Source: Microbacterium sp. SLBN-146 (lineage in GTDB: Bacteria; Actinomycetota; Actinomycetes; Actinomycetales; Microbacteriaceae). Taken from it: a stretch of DNA of 64,000 nucleotides. The notes under the pieces are model-generated. The model searched no databases, was not told the DNA's origin, and saw only the letters and a program-made list of their open reading frames with translations. Both the position numbers and the translations under genes were made by a program. The DNA is taken from contig NZ_VFMR01000001.1 of NCBI RefSeq assembly GCF_006715145.1, forward strand, positions 1,240,001 to 1,304,000, written 5' to 3'. Every line of letters begins with the position of its first letter. Positions within the stretch are counted from its first letter, which is position 1. Shown piece by piece: positions 38,101 through 45,354 of this stretch.

Positions 38101-38477
38101 GCGACGCTGTCATCGACGGGACGGAGATAGGGTGCGAGATCGGTCGCCAGGTCGCCCGCGTACGCGAACGGGAAACGCTCGGCGTAATCCTCGATGAAGA
38201 AGTCGAGCGGATTGACGACCATCATGTCGGCGACGAGCCCGACCTTGATCTCCAGTCGACTCACGCGCTCGGGGAAGACGATCCGCGCGAGCCAATTGCC
38301 GAAAGGATCCTGCTGCCAGTTGAGGAAGTGCTCCTTCGGCGAGATATCCAATGAGTACGCCTCGATCGGCGTGCGCGCGTGAGGGGCGGGCCGCAGGCGC
38401 ACGACGTGGGGGGCGACGGCGACGGGGCGGTCGAACTCGTACGCCGTGTAGTGCTCCAGTGCGACTTTGATCGACAT
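35142..38477 (-). CDS. Transglutaminase-like / DUF2126 protein
   Basis: An 1111-residue protein and first gene of the operon. The N-terminal 300 residues repeat the beta domain (MSIKVALEHYTAYEF) and transglutaminase core of the smaller paralogue, with Cys183 (GSCRDSAW), His232 (LHAWAEVFVP) and Asp248 (GLDPTS). The remaining roughly 800 residues are DUF2126, a large domain found only in this neighbourhood type, with HTGTGGGNHLTLGG and FCIDKLYSPDSSRGRLGLLELRG-like blocks. A GTG six bases upstream is an alternative start. The active-site triad is intact in both paralogues, so both are probably enzymes acting with the ATP-grasp/alpha-E protein. Confidence 0.9.
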   Translation of the reverse strand: MSIKVALEHYTAYEFDRPVAVAPHVVRLRPAPHARTPIEAYSLDISPKEHFLNWQQDPFGNWLARIVFPERVSRLEIKVGLVADMMVVNPLDFFIEDYAERFPFAYAGDLATDLAPYLRPVDDSVAASQWRSALPPLPADGVPTVRFLADLNSAVNRTVAYSVRMETGVQTPDETLALGIGSCRDSAWLLVSLLRQYGLAARFVSGYLVQLASDQKAIDGPSGPENDFTDLHAWAEVFVPGAGWVGLDPTSALFAGEGHIPLSATPHPASAAPIEGATEPTSVQFTFHNEVRRIHEDPRTTKPYTPQQWERIDAVGEAVDARLRAGDVRLTMGGEPTFVALDDATSAEWNTDADGPRKRELANVLAERLRETYALGGVVHRGQGKWYPGEPLPRWNIALQWRTDGEPLWQDASLFADPWADAPDAATAPARANALARRTAELLGLPPAHALPAFEDPLAALAADLRTPEGPRPGIDDAAGIDAAALDAEVTEPTGWVLPLVPVGEWTSPAWRFRRGRLVLIPGTSAVGLRLPLDSVAWKDPEWTGEPSYLQAGAPLRHGIPSVSVADPEGAPTTALTFEARDGHVHVFLPPTDELADYADLLRLVETAATDTSTAVVLEGYGPPPDPRLAQLSVTPDPGVIEVNVQPTASWRAQRDLTFTLYDEARSARLATEKFDLDGTHTGTGGGNHLTLGGVEPIDSPLLRRPDLLASLVTYWQRHPALSYLFSGRFIGPTSQAPRFDEGRPEAVYEMEIALQEVRRLTREGTEDPSPWVVDRALRHLLTDLTGNTHRAEFCIDKLYSPDSSRGRLGLLELRGFEMPPHPELALVQALLVRSLVAMFWEKPLTAPLVRWGTTLHEDFLLPHGAVRDIAEVVSDLRAHGIPFEETWLDSFTEFRFPRIGMTRISATPGSTVTRPDLGEGGWTGFASSAGGETIELELRQAIEPWHVLGEEATAGGTSRYVDSSVERMQIKVHGIDPARHLVACNGVEVPLTSTGHPGEYYAGVRYRAWQPWSALHPSIEVHAPLTFDIVDIPSATSLGGATYHVVHPGGRSYEHPPVNANEAEARRSARFEPRGHTAGAFDVAAARAAGRRAASADYPRTLDLRRVPQE

Positions 38478-38568
38478 GAACACAGCTTGGCCTGATCCTG
38501 TTGCGAACGGGTTACGACCGACCCGTGTCGTCGGCGCAGGCTCATGTCGTCGGCGTTAGGGTTGTGCG

Positions 38569-39078
38569 ATGACCGACGCCGCCTTCACTGTCCGTGCGGC
38601 CCGTGCCGCCGACGTGCGCGGCATCCGCGACCTGCTCGAGCCGTATGTGCAGCGGCGCATCTTGCTGGGCAAGGATCTCGTCGTCCTCTACGAAGCGCTG
38701 CAGCAGTTCGTCGTCGCCGAAGACGCGCACGGCCGGCTCATCGGCTGTGGCGCGCTCCACGTCATCTGGGAGGACCTGGGAGAGGTGCGGACCCTCATCG
38801 TCGTCGACGAATGGCTGCACCACGGTGTGGGTCGTGCCATCGTCGATGCTCTCGAGGCGAACGCGCGGCAGCTCGGACTCGCGCGCCTGTTCTGCCTCAC
38901 CTTCGAAGTCGACTTCTTCCTGCGACGCGGATTCTCGCCGATCGGCGAGCAGGTCGTCGATCCCGACGTCTACTCGCAGCTCATCCGGAGCCCCGACGAG
39001 GGCGTCGCGGAGTTCCTCGATCTGGCGCACGTCAAGCCGAACACCCTCGGCAACACCCGCATGCTCAAGAACCTCTGA
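38569..39078 (+). CDS. Amino-acid N-acetyltransferase (GNAT; N-acetylglutamate synthase-like)
   Basis: A 169-residue single-domain GNAT that resembles the short ArgA of mycobacteria (Rv2747), which acetylates glutamate as the first step of arginine synthesis. Shared blocks include NLVxLYEALQEF-like (DLVVLYEALQQF), GCGALHVIWEDLGEVRT and the C-terminal GVAEFLDLAHVKPNTLGNTRML. The acetyl-CoA loop is HHGVGRAIVDAL. It is divergent from the DUF2126 gene and not next to other arg genes in this window. Substrate assignment rests on resemblance recalled from the mycobacterial protein. Confidence 0.88.
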   Translation: MTDAAFTVRAARAADVRGIRDLLEPYVQRRILLGKDLVVLYEALQQFVVAEDAHGRLIGCGALHVIWEDLGEVRTLIVVDEWLHHGVGRAIVDALEANARQLGLARLFCLTFEVDFFLRRGFSPIGEQVVDPDVYSQLIRSPDEGVAEFLDLAHVKPNTLGNTRMLKNL

Positions 39079-39134
39079 CGACGGCACGGGCGCGCCGCCC
39101 GGACGTGCGCGCAAGCGGTGCTTACCCTGGAGGC

Positions 39135-39827
39135 ATGAGCGGCACGAATCCGCGCCGGCGGCACTCCCCGGCGGTCTACCGACGGCGCCGTCTCGTGCTG
39201 CTCATCGCCGTCATCGCCGTCGTGGCGATCGTCTGGCTGCTCATCGCGCAGCCCTGGAGTGGCAGTGCGAGCGACCGTCGGTCGCAGTCCGAGAACGCCC
39301 CGACACAGCAGGCGGCGACCGAGCTCCCGATTCCCGGGGCCGCAGCGCAGACGCCCCAGGCCGAGCCCGCGCCCGACGCGGAGCCCACCGAGACCACGTC
39401 GCTCCCGACGCCGTCCGCTGTCGTGTGCGCGCCCGAGGACATCCTCGTCGAAGCGCTGAGCGACCAGGACTCCTACGGTTCGGGTCAGAACCCGCAACTC
39501 TCGATCCGACTGACGAACGAGGGTGAAGAGGACTGCACGCTCAACGTCGGAACATCGACCCAGGTGTTCACGATCGCGAGCGGCAGCGACACGTGGTGGC
39601 GATCGACCGACTGCCAGACCGAGCCGAGCGACATGCCCGTCCTCCTCGCCGCGGGTCAAGCGGTGACGAGCACGGCACCGCTCGTCTGGGACCGCACGCG
39701 GTCCTCGACGACGACGTGCGACGACCCGAATCGCGAGTCGGCACCCGGTGGAGGAGCCTCGTACCACCTGAGTGTCGAAATCGGTGGAATTTCTTCTTCG
39801 CAGTCGAAGCAGCTTCTCCTATACTGA
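39135..39827 (+). CDS. Membrane-anchored extracellular protein
   Basis: A 230-residue protein with a basic N-terminus (NPRRRHSPAVYRRRR), one membrane helix (about 19-40), a Pro/Thr/Glu/Ala linker to about residue 92 and a globular extracytoplasmic domain. The domain has four to five cysteines (in VVCAPED, EDCTLNV, TDCQTEP, TTCDDP) and an immunoglobulin-like strand pattern (PQLSIRLTNEGEEDC) reminiscent of DUF4232-type domains. The ATG is preceded by CTGGAGGC. Function unknown. It follows the GNAT gene by 56 bp. Confidence 0.75.
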   Translation: MSGTNPRRRHSPAVYRRRRLVLLIAVIAVVAIVWLLIAQPWSGSASDRRSQSENAPTQQAATELPIPGAAAQTPQAEPAPDAEPTETTSLPTPSAVVCAPEDILVEALSDQDSYGSGQNPQLSIRLTNEGEEDCTLNVGTSTQVFTIASGSDTWWRSTDCQTEPSDMPVLLAAGQAVTSTAPLVWDRTRSSTTTCDDPNRESAPGGGASYHLSVEIGGISSSQSKQLLLY

Positions 39828-39900
39828 AACGGTTCCCTGGCGAAGCGCCCGCAATCCGTGTGCCCGACGACGTCGTCGCCATCAGAGAAGTCACAGGATC

Positions 39901-39920
39901 TGTCCCCCGAACGGGGGACA
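39901..39920. promoter_or_regulatory. Perfect 9-bp inverted repeat (operator or terminator)
   Basis: TGTCCCCCG-AA-CGGGGGACA lies just upstream of a possible promoter for the small-RNA candidate and 74 bp after the anchored-protein gene. No T-run follows, so an operator is at least as likely as a terminator. Confidence 0.45.
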
Positions 39921-39954
39921 GACTTACTGGCGCGCGCTCGCGTATCCTTGGCAT

Positions 39955-40083
39955 AGCTCCCGTTGCGTCGAGCGGCACGTTGTCCCCAGCAATGTCTCGT
40001 CCCCCAGCGAGTAGTCGTTTCGGCAATCGCATCCGGTGAGCGTGTGTGGCCCTCTCTGGGTCGGCCCCGGCCAGGGCCGACCC
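39955..40083 (+). ncRNA. Candidate small RNA with two C-rich hairpin loops (6C-like)
   Basis: Two adjacent hairpins share a pattern: ACGTTG-TCCCCAG-CAATGT and CTCG-TCCCCCAG-CGAG. TATCCT about seven bases before the suggested start can serve as -10, and a 10-bp GC hairpin at the end can stop transcription. The arrangement recalls the actinobacterial 6C (B11) RNA, whose C-rich loops pair with G-rich ribosome sites. Loop C counts are four and five rather than six, so the family call is tentative. No protein gene fits this 286-bp gap. Confidence 0.42.
40058..40083. terminator. GC-rich hairpin between the small-RNA candidate and the permease gene
   Basis: GGGTCGGCCC/GGGCCGACCC, a perfect 10-bp stem with a 6-nt loop; outer bases GGCCCTCTC and GAGGGGGCC can extend it. 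It can serve both converging transcripts, though no T-run follows. Confidence 0.6.
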
Positions 40084-40113
40084 GAGGGGGCCAGATTTGT
40101 CTTCTGCGGTCCG

Positions 40114-41655
40114 TCAGGACCCGTCGCCGAAGACCTTCTTCTCCATCGCGTCGTAGCCCTCGGCCTGAGGGTCGCCGTGCAGGCCGCCCGAGATCGCGTA
40201 CTCCTCCTCGGGTGACAGGACGAGCCGATTCCGGCCGTACACGGCAAAGCCCACGAAGATGATGGCGTAGACGACGATGATCGCGACGATCGCAAGCCAG
40301 AAGGCCGAGTTGAAGAGCAGACCGAGGAAGACGATCGCCGCGATGACGGCGGCGGAGTAGGCGCCGAAGAGCCCCCACGGGCTCTTGTACGGTCGCGCGG
40401 CGTTCGGGAACTTCTTGCGCAGCACGATGAAGGACACCATCTGCAGGAAGTAGGCGAGCACCGCTCCCCACACCGCGATGTTGAGGACGATGGCACCCGC
40501 GGGGCTGGCGTCGCCTCCCGCGGCCTGCACGATCACCAGGGCGAGGAAGCCGAGGATCGCTCCGAACACGAGCGCGACCCACGGCGTCTTGCTCTTGCCG
40601 GTGAGTGACAGCCAGCGCGGGTAGTAACCGGCCCGCGACAGCGAGTACATGTTGCGGCCGTAGGCGAACATGATGCCCATGAGCGAGGCGAGAAGTCCGA
40701 TGAGCGCGAGGAGCGCGAGGATCGCCGCCGCCTGGTCGCCGACCATCGCGCGGAAGCCGTCCAGCAAGGGCTCGACGGACGCGCCCGTCGCCTCGGACCC
40801 GAGGACCCCCGTGTTGAGGAAGAGCACGATGAGACCCGTCGCGATGAGCGTTCCGCGTGCCCAGAGGCCCGCGCGGGGAATGTCCCGTGCCGGTTCGTGC
40901 GACTCCTCCGCGGCGAGGGGGAGCTCCTCGATGCCGAGGAAGAACCACATCGCGAAGGGGAGTGCGAGCAGGATCGACCAGACGCCGAACGGGAGGAACG
41001 TCGATGCGCCCGCAGCCTCGGGGTCGGGGGCGATGTCCCACAGGGCATCCCAGCTGAACGCTCCCGTGACGATCGCCATGACGCCGAACACGACGATGAT
41101 GGCGATCGAGATGATCGAGACGATGATCGCGAAGCGGAACGAGATGGCGGCGCCGGCGGCATTGAGTGCGATGAACGCGGCGTAGAGGATGATCCACCAC
41201 AGGAAGGGCGGGAGGCTCACGCCTGTCAGCAGGAAGAGCGCCGAATCGGCGTACTGCCCGGAGAAGTAGACGACGACGGCGGTCGTCGCGACGTACTCGA
41301 TCGTCTCGGCGAGGCCCGTCGCGAGGCCGCCCCACGGGCCCATCGCCGAGCGCGCGAACGAGTACGCGCCGCCCGTGTGTGGCATGGCAGCGGCCATCTC
41401 TCCGATGGAGAAGGTGAGTCCGTAGTACATCAGCACGAGGACGGCGAAGGCGATCAGCATCCCGCCGAAGCCCGCGAACCCGATGCCGAAGTTCCAGCCC
41501 GAGAAGTCGCCCGAGATGACGGCGGCGACCGCGAGGCCCCAGAGGCCCCAGACACCGGCAGAACGTTTGAGCCCGCGCTTCTCGAAGTACTCCTTGCCGG
41601 CGCGCGTATAGGTCGCTCCGGCGACCTTCGCTGAGTCGTTGCTCGTCTGGGACAT
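40114..41655 (-). CDS. APC-family amine/amino-acid permease
   Basis: A 513-residue transporter with about 12 membrane helices. The APC signature appears early: GLWGLAVAAVISGDFSGWNFG and GEMAAAMPHTGGAYSFARSAMGPWGG, most like ethanolamine and related amine permeases. ELPLAAEESHEPARDIPRA in the sixth-seventh loop is also typical. The ATG preceded by GGAGG is chosen over one 15 bases upstream. It is divergent from the glutamine-synthetase-like gene; the 151-bp shared gap presumably holds both promoters. Import of the amine degraded by the neighbouring enzymes is inferred. Confidence 0.88.
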   Translation of the reverse strand: MSQTSNDSAKVAGATYTRAGKEYFEKRGLKRSAGVWGLWGLAVAAVISGDFSGWNFGIGFAGFGGMLIAFAVLVLMYYGLTFSIGEMAAAMPHTGGAYSFARSAMGPWGGLATGLAETIEYVATTAVVVYFSGQYADSALFLLTGVSLPPFLWWIILYAAFIALNAAGAAISFRFAIIVSIISIAIIVVFGVMAIVTGAFSWDALWDIAPDPEAAGASTFLPFGVWSILLALPFAMWFFLGIEELPLAAEESHEPARDIPRAGLWARGTLIATGLIVLFLNTGVLGSEATGASVEPLLDGFRAMVGDQAAAILALLALIGLLASLMGIMFAYGRNMYSLSRAGYYPRWLSLTGKSKTPWVALVFGAILGFLALVIVQAAGGDASPAGAIVLNIAVWGAVLAYFLQMVSFIVLRKKFPNAARPYKSPWGLFGAYSAAVIAAIVFLGLLFNSAFWLAIVAIIVVYAIIFVGFAVYGRNRLVLSPEEEYAISGGLHGDPQAEGYDAMEKKVFGDGS

Positions 41656-41806
41656 TGATCCTCCGTGCATCGGGTGGAGCGATGGAAGCGTGGTTGCCGA
41701 TGATTGTGAACCCTATTGGTGGGTTGTGTCTACCTTTGGAAGCGATTCCGTGGTTACAGTGGAGCGCAAACGCGCACCCCCGCGCGATGGATCGAAGGAG
41801 AGACGG

Positions 41807-43162
41807 ATGCCGGGAAACCTCACCGTCGACGAACTGCACGCCGCGATCGACGGTGGCGAGATCGACACCGTCGTCGTCGCGTTCGCCGACGCGCAGGGCC
41901 GCCTCGTCGGCAAGCGCGTGTCCGCACGCCTCTTCCGAGAGGAAGTGCTCCCGCACGGTGCCGAGGCCTGCAACTACCTCCTGTCGGTCGACGTCGACAT
42001 GAACACCGTCGACGGCTACGCGATGTCGAGCTGGGAGACCGGCTACGGCGACATGATGCTGCTTCCGGATGCGGCGACCCTCCGCCGCATCCCCTGGCTC
42101 CCGGGGTCCGCTCTCGTGATCGCCGATCTCGCATGGGAGAGCGGAGCCCGGGTCGCGCAGTCGCCCCGCGCCATCCTCCAGACGCAGCGCGACCGGCTCG
42201 CCGAGCGCGGACTCGTGGCGTACTCCGGGACGGAGCTCGAGTTCCTCGTGTTCGACGACACCTATCGCGAAGCCTGGGCCAAGGGATACACGAACCTCCG
42301 CCCATCGACGGACTACAACGTCGACTACGATCTGCTCGCATCCGGTCGCCTCGAACCGCTGCTGCGCGACATCCGCCTGTCGATGGATGCCGCGGGCCTC
42401 TACACCGAGGGCGTCAAAGGCGAGTGCAACCTCGGTCAGCAGGAGATCGCCTTCCGGTATGCGGAAGCGCTCGAGACCGCCGACCAGCACGCCATCTATA
42501 AGAACGGCGCCAAGGCGATCGCCGAGAACCACGGCAAGGCGCTCACCTTCATGGCGAAGTTCAACGAGCGCGAGGGCAACAGCTGCCACATCCACCTCTC
42601 CGTGCGCGGCGACGACGGTGCAGCGGTCATGGCGGGCGACGAACCGCACGGCTTCAGCCCGCTCATGGAGCACTGGATCGCCGGCATCCTTGCAACCCTT
42701 CGTGAGTTCACGCTCCTCTACGCCCCCAACATCAACTCGTACAAGAGGTTCGCGAAGGGATCGTTCGCGCCGACCGGCATCGCGTGGGGCATCGACAACC
42801 GCACGTGCGCGCTCCGCGTCATCGGGCGAGGACACTCGCTTCGGGTCGAGAACCGCGTCCCCGGCGGCGATGTGAACCCCTACCTCGCGATCTCGGCGAT
42901 CATGGCGGGTGGTCTCCACGGCATCGAGCACGAGCTCCCCCTGCCCGACGCCCTCACGGGGAATGCGTACACGTCGGGCGTCGACCACCTCCCCACGACG
43001 CTGCGCGAGGCGGCACGACTCTTCGACGAGTCCGCGATCGCTCGCGCGGCCTTCGGCGACGACGTCGTCGAGCACTATCTCAACCAGGCGCGCATCGAGG
43101 TCGAGGCCTACGACGCCGCCGTGACCGACTGGGAGCGGGTGCGTGGCTTTGAGCGTCTCTGA
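41807..43162 (+). CDS. Glutamine synthetase-like gamma-glutamyl-amine ligase
   Basis: A 451-residue GlnA-fold enzyme. Conserved blocks are VKGECNLGQQEI, the ATP/metal segment GNSCHIHLSVRG, NSYKRFAKGSFAPTG and RVENRVPGGDVNPYLA. The adenylylation-loop tyrosine of true GlnA is absent and the N-terminal domain is short, as in PuuA, GlnA3 and GlnA4-type ligases that join glutamate to polyamines or ethanolamine. Context (amine permease, PuuD-like hydrolase, aldehyde dehydrogenase) supports that over nitrogen assimilation. GAAGGAG precedes the ATG by six bases. Confidence 0.9.
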   Translation: MPGNLTVDELHAAIDGGEIDTVVVAFADAQGRLVGKRVSARLFREEVLPHGAEACNYLLSVDVDMNTVDGYAMSSWETGYGDMMLLPDAATLRRIPWLPGSALVIADLAWESGARVAQSPRAILQTQRDRLAERGLVAYSGTELEFLVFDDTYREAWAKGYTNLRPSTDYNVDYDLLASGRLEPLLRDIRLSMDAAGLYTEGVKGECNLGQQEIAFRYAEALETADQHAIYKNGAKAIAENHGKALTFMAKFNEREGNSCHIHLSVRGDDGAAVMAGDEPHGFSPLMEHWIAGILATLREFTLLYAPNINSYKRFAKGSFAPTGIAWGIDNRTCALRVIGRGHSLRVENRVPGGDVNPYLAISAIMAGGLHGIEHELPLPDALTGNAYTSGVDHLPTTLREAARLFDESAIARAAFGDDVVEHYLNQARIEVEAYDAAVTDWERVRGFERL

Positions 43163-43970
43163 TCTCGATACGCCCCCTGCGGGGTCTACTCGATCACCAG
43201 TCGGCATGCCCCCTGCGGGGGCCGGCGGATCACCACACCGTCCCGTGATCGGGTTGACGACGTATCTGGAGCAGGCGAAGCAAGGCGTGTGGGACGTGCG
43301 CGCCGCCTTCCTGCCGGAGCAGTACTTCGACTCGGTGACCGCCGCGGGAGGGATCGCCGTGCTCCTTCCGCCGCAGCCGGGCCCCGAGGAGGCCGCCGGT
43401 CCCGTCCTCGACGGACTCGACGGACTCATCCTGACGGGCGGACTCGACGTCCAGCCCGAGCTCTACGGCGCCGAGCGGCACCCCCTCACCGACCCGGCGC
43501 GCCCCGACCGCGACGCGTGGGAGCTCGCGCTCCTTCGCGGTGCAGAAGCGCGGCGGCTTCCCGTCCTGGCGATCTGCCGCGGCCTGCAGCTCGTCAACGT
43601 CGCGCGCGGCGGCACCCTGCACCAGCACCTTCCCGAAGCGCTCGGCACGGAGCGGTTCCGCATCGGCGGTGGTGTCTTCGCGACCAACACCGTCGCGGTC
43701 GACGAAGGCACGAAGCTCGCGGAGCTCATCGGAGCCGGAGACTTCCAGGTCCACAGCTACCACCACCAGGGCGTCGACAGGCTCGGCGATGGGCTCGTCG
43801 CGACGGCGCACACCGACGACGGCCTCGTGCAGGCCTTCGAGTCGACGGGGGAGGGGTACCTCGTCGGGGTGCAGTGGCATCCCGAGGAGAACCGCGAAGA
43901 TCGGCGCCTGTTCGCGGGACTCGTCGCCGAGGCATCCGTTTACTCCACGCGATCGGCGGTACGGGCATGA
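43143..43970 (+). CDS. Class I amidotransferase-type gamma-glutamyl hydrolase (PuuD-like)
   Basis: A 275-residue protein with the nucleophile Cys145 (LAICRGLQL) and His246-x-Glu248 (VQWHPEEN), i.e. a complete triad for removing the glutamyl group from a gamma-glutamyl carboxylate. The conserved fold starts only at RPVIGLTTYLEQ (about residue 33). The first 30 residues are encoded by an intergenic-type palindromic repeat, so the true start may be the internal ATG (residue 22) or GTG (residue 35). The outer GTG is kept because GGGAG lies seven bases before it. The stop overlaps the next start by 4 bp. Confidence 0.85.
   Translation: MALSVSDLDTPPAGSTRSPVGMPPAGAGGSPHRPVIGLTTYLEQAKQGVWDVRAAFLPEQYFDSVTAAGGIAVLLPPQPGPEEAAGPVLDGLDGLILTGGLDVQPELYGAERHPLTDPARPDRDAWELALLRGAEARRLPVLAICRGLQLVNVARGGTLHQHLPEALGTERFRIGGGVFATNTVAVDEGTKLAELIGAGDFQVHSYHHQGVDRLGDGLVATAHTDDGLVQAFESTGEGYLVGVQWHPEENREDRRLFAGLVAEASVYSTRSAVRA
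43163..43217 (+). repeat. Palindromic repeat D inside the 5' end of the hydrolase gene
   Basis: It begins one base after the ligase stop codon: CTCGATACGCCCC-TGC-GGGGTCTACTCGATCA, then a second GCCCCCTGCGGGGGCC palindrome. Similar TCGATACGCC...CTACTCGAT repeats are, to my knowledge, dispersed in Microbacteriaceae genomes. Confidence 0.6.
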
Positions 43971-45322
43971 CATCCTTCACCCTCATCAACCCCGCGACGG
44001 GGCGCGAGTTCCGGGAGGTGCCGCGCGCGAGCGTCGAAGAGACGGATGCCGCGATCGCCCGCGCCGTCGTCGCGCAACGTTCGTGGGCGGCGCTTCCTCC
44101 CGTCGCGCGCGCCGACGCGCTGCGCTCCTTCGCGCGCGTCGTCGAACAGCACGTCGAGGAGCTCGCGCAGCTCGAGGTGCTCAATTCGGGGCACCCCATC
44201 GGCTCGGCGCGATGGGAAGCCTCTCACGTCGCGCAGGTGCTGAACTTCTCGGCGGGCGCACCCGAGCGGCTGAGCGGCCAGCAGATCCCCGTCGCCGGCG
44301 GCCTCGATGTCACGTTCCACGAGCCCTACGGCGTCGTCGGGATCATCGTCCCGTGGAACTTCCCCATGACGATCGCATCGTGGGGATTCGCACCCGCGCT
44401 CGCCGCCGGCAACGCCGTCGTGCTCAAGCCCGCCGAGCTCACGCCGCTCACGGCTCTCCGGCTGGGAGAGATCGCCCTCGAGGCGGGACTCCCCGAAGGA
44501 CTCTTCGAGATCGTCACGGGGTCTGGTTCCGTCGTCGGCCAGCGGTTCGTCACCCACCCCGACGTGCGGTCGGTCGTCTTCACGGGATCGACCGAGGTCG
44601 GCACCGACGTCGCCGCGGGGTGCGCGCGCCAGCTCAAGCCCGTCACGCTCGAACTCGGGGGCAAGTCAGCGAACATCGTGTTCGACGACGCCGACCTCGA
44701 GAAGGCGGCCGCCGCCGCACCCGGTGCCGTCTTCGACAACGCGGGGCAGGACTGCTGCGCGCGCAGCCGCATCCTCGTGCAGCGCTCCGTGTACGACCGG
44801 TTCCTCGAGCTGCTCGAACCGGCCGTCGCCGCCTGGCGCGTGGGAGATCCGTCGCACGACGACACCGACATGGGGCCGCTCATCTCGGCGTCGCACCGCG
44901 CGAACGTCGAGGGGTTCCTCGAGGGCACAGACATCGCGTTCCGCGGTGCCGCGCCCGACGGAGACGGATTCTGGTTCGCGCCCGCCGTCGTGCTCGCCCA
45001 GCCCGACGACCGCATCGCGAAGGAGGAGGTCTTCGGGCCCGTCGTCGCGGTGCTGCCGTTCGACGATGAAGCCGACGGCATCCGCCTTGCCAACGACACG
45101 ATCTACGGTCTCGCCGGCTCCATCTGGACCGAGAATCTCTCGCGCGCCGTCCGCGTCTCGCGCGCGGTCAAGAGCGGTGTGCTGTCGGTCAACTCGCACT
45201 CCTCGGTGCGGTACTGGACCCCGTTCGGCGGCATGAAGGCCTCCGGCCTCGGTCGCGAACTCGGCCCCGACGCCGCCGAGCACTTCACCGAGACGAAGAA
45301 CGTCTTCTTCGCCACCGACTGA
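43967..45322 (+). CDS. NAD(P)-dependent aldehyde dehydrogenase (PuuC-like)
   Basis: A 451-residue aldehyde dehydrogenase. The catalytic pair is Glu229 (LELGGKS) and Cys263 (AGQDCCARSR); the cofactor region GSTEVGTDVA and NFPMTIASWGFAPALAAGNAV-like segment are present, as is the C-terminal TPFGGMKASGLGRELG. It overlaps the hydrolase gene by 4 bp. In the gamma-glutamyl pathway it would oxidise the gamma-glutamyl-amino aldehyde to the acid cleaved by that hydrolase. Length is slightly short (about 30 residues at the N-terminus). Confidence 0.92.
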   Translation: MTSFTLINPATGREFREVPRASVEETDAAIARAVVAQRSWAALPPVARADALRSFARVVEQHVEELAQLEVLNSGHPIGSARWEASHVAQVLNFSAGAPERLSGQQIPVAGGLDVTFHEPYGVVGIIVPWNFPMTIASWGFAPALAAGNAVVLKPAELTPLTALRLGEIALEAGLPEGLFEIVTGSGSVVGQRFVTHPDVRSVVFTGSTEVGTDVAAGCARQLKPVTLELGGKSANIVFDDADLEKAAAAAPGAVFDNAGQDCCARSRILVQRSVYDRFLELLEPAVAAWRVGDPSHDDTDMGPLISASHRANVEGFLEGTDIAFRGAAPDGDGFWFAPAVVLAQPDDRIAKEEVFGPVVAVLPFDDEADGIRLANDTIYGLAGSIWTENLSRAVRVSRAVKSGVLSVNSHSSVRYWTPFGGMKASGLGRELGPDAAEHFTETKNVFFATD

Positions 45323-45354
45323 CCCCGAACTGTGCACGACACCCGAGGAGAACC

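Noticed and set aside
35100..38354. A 1084-codon plus-strand frame opposite the DUF2126 gene
   Set aside because: It is the complementary shadow of a protein with recognisable transglutaminase residues; the codon pattern supports only the minus strand.
39593..40039. Small protein gene in the gap before the permease (ending MSRPPASSRFGNRIR)
   Set aside because: The only ATG in the gap gives 15 codons without a ribosome site; the longer frame comes from the preceding gene region in the wrong frame. RNA structure explains the stretch better.
39656..43429. A 1257-codon minus-strand frame across the permease and ligase genes
   Set aside because: It cuts through several real genes in a shifted frame and has antisense composition; the permease and ligase have clear motifs in their own frames.
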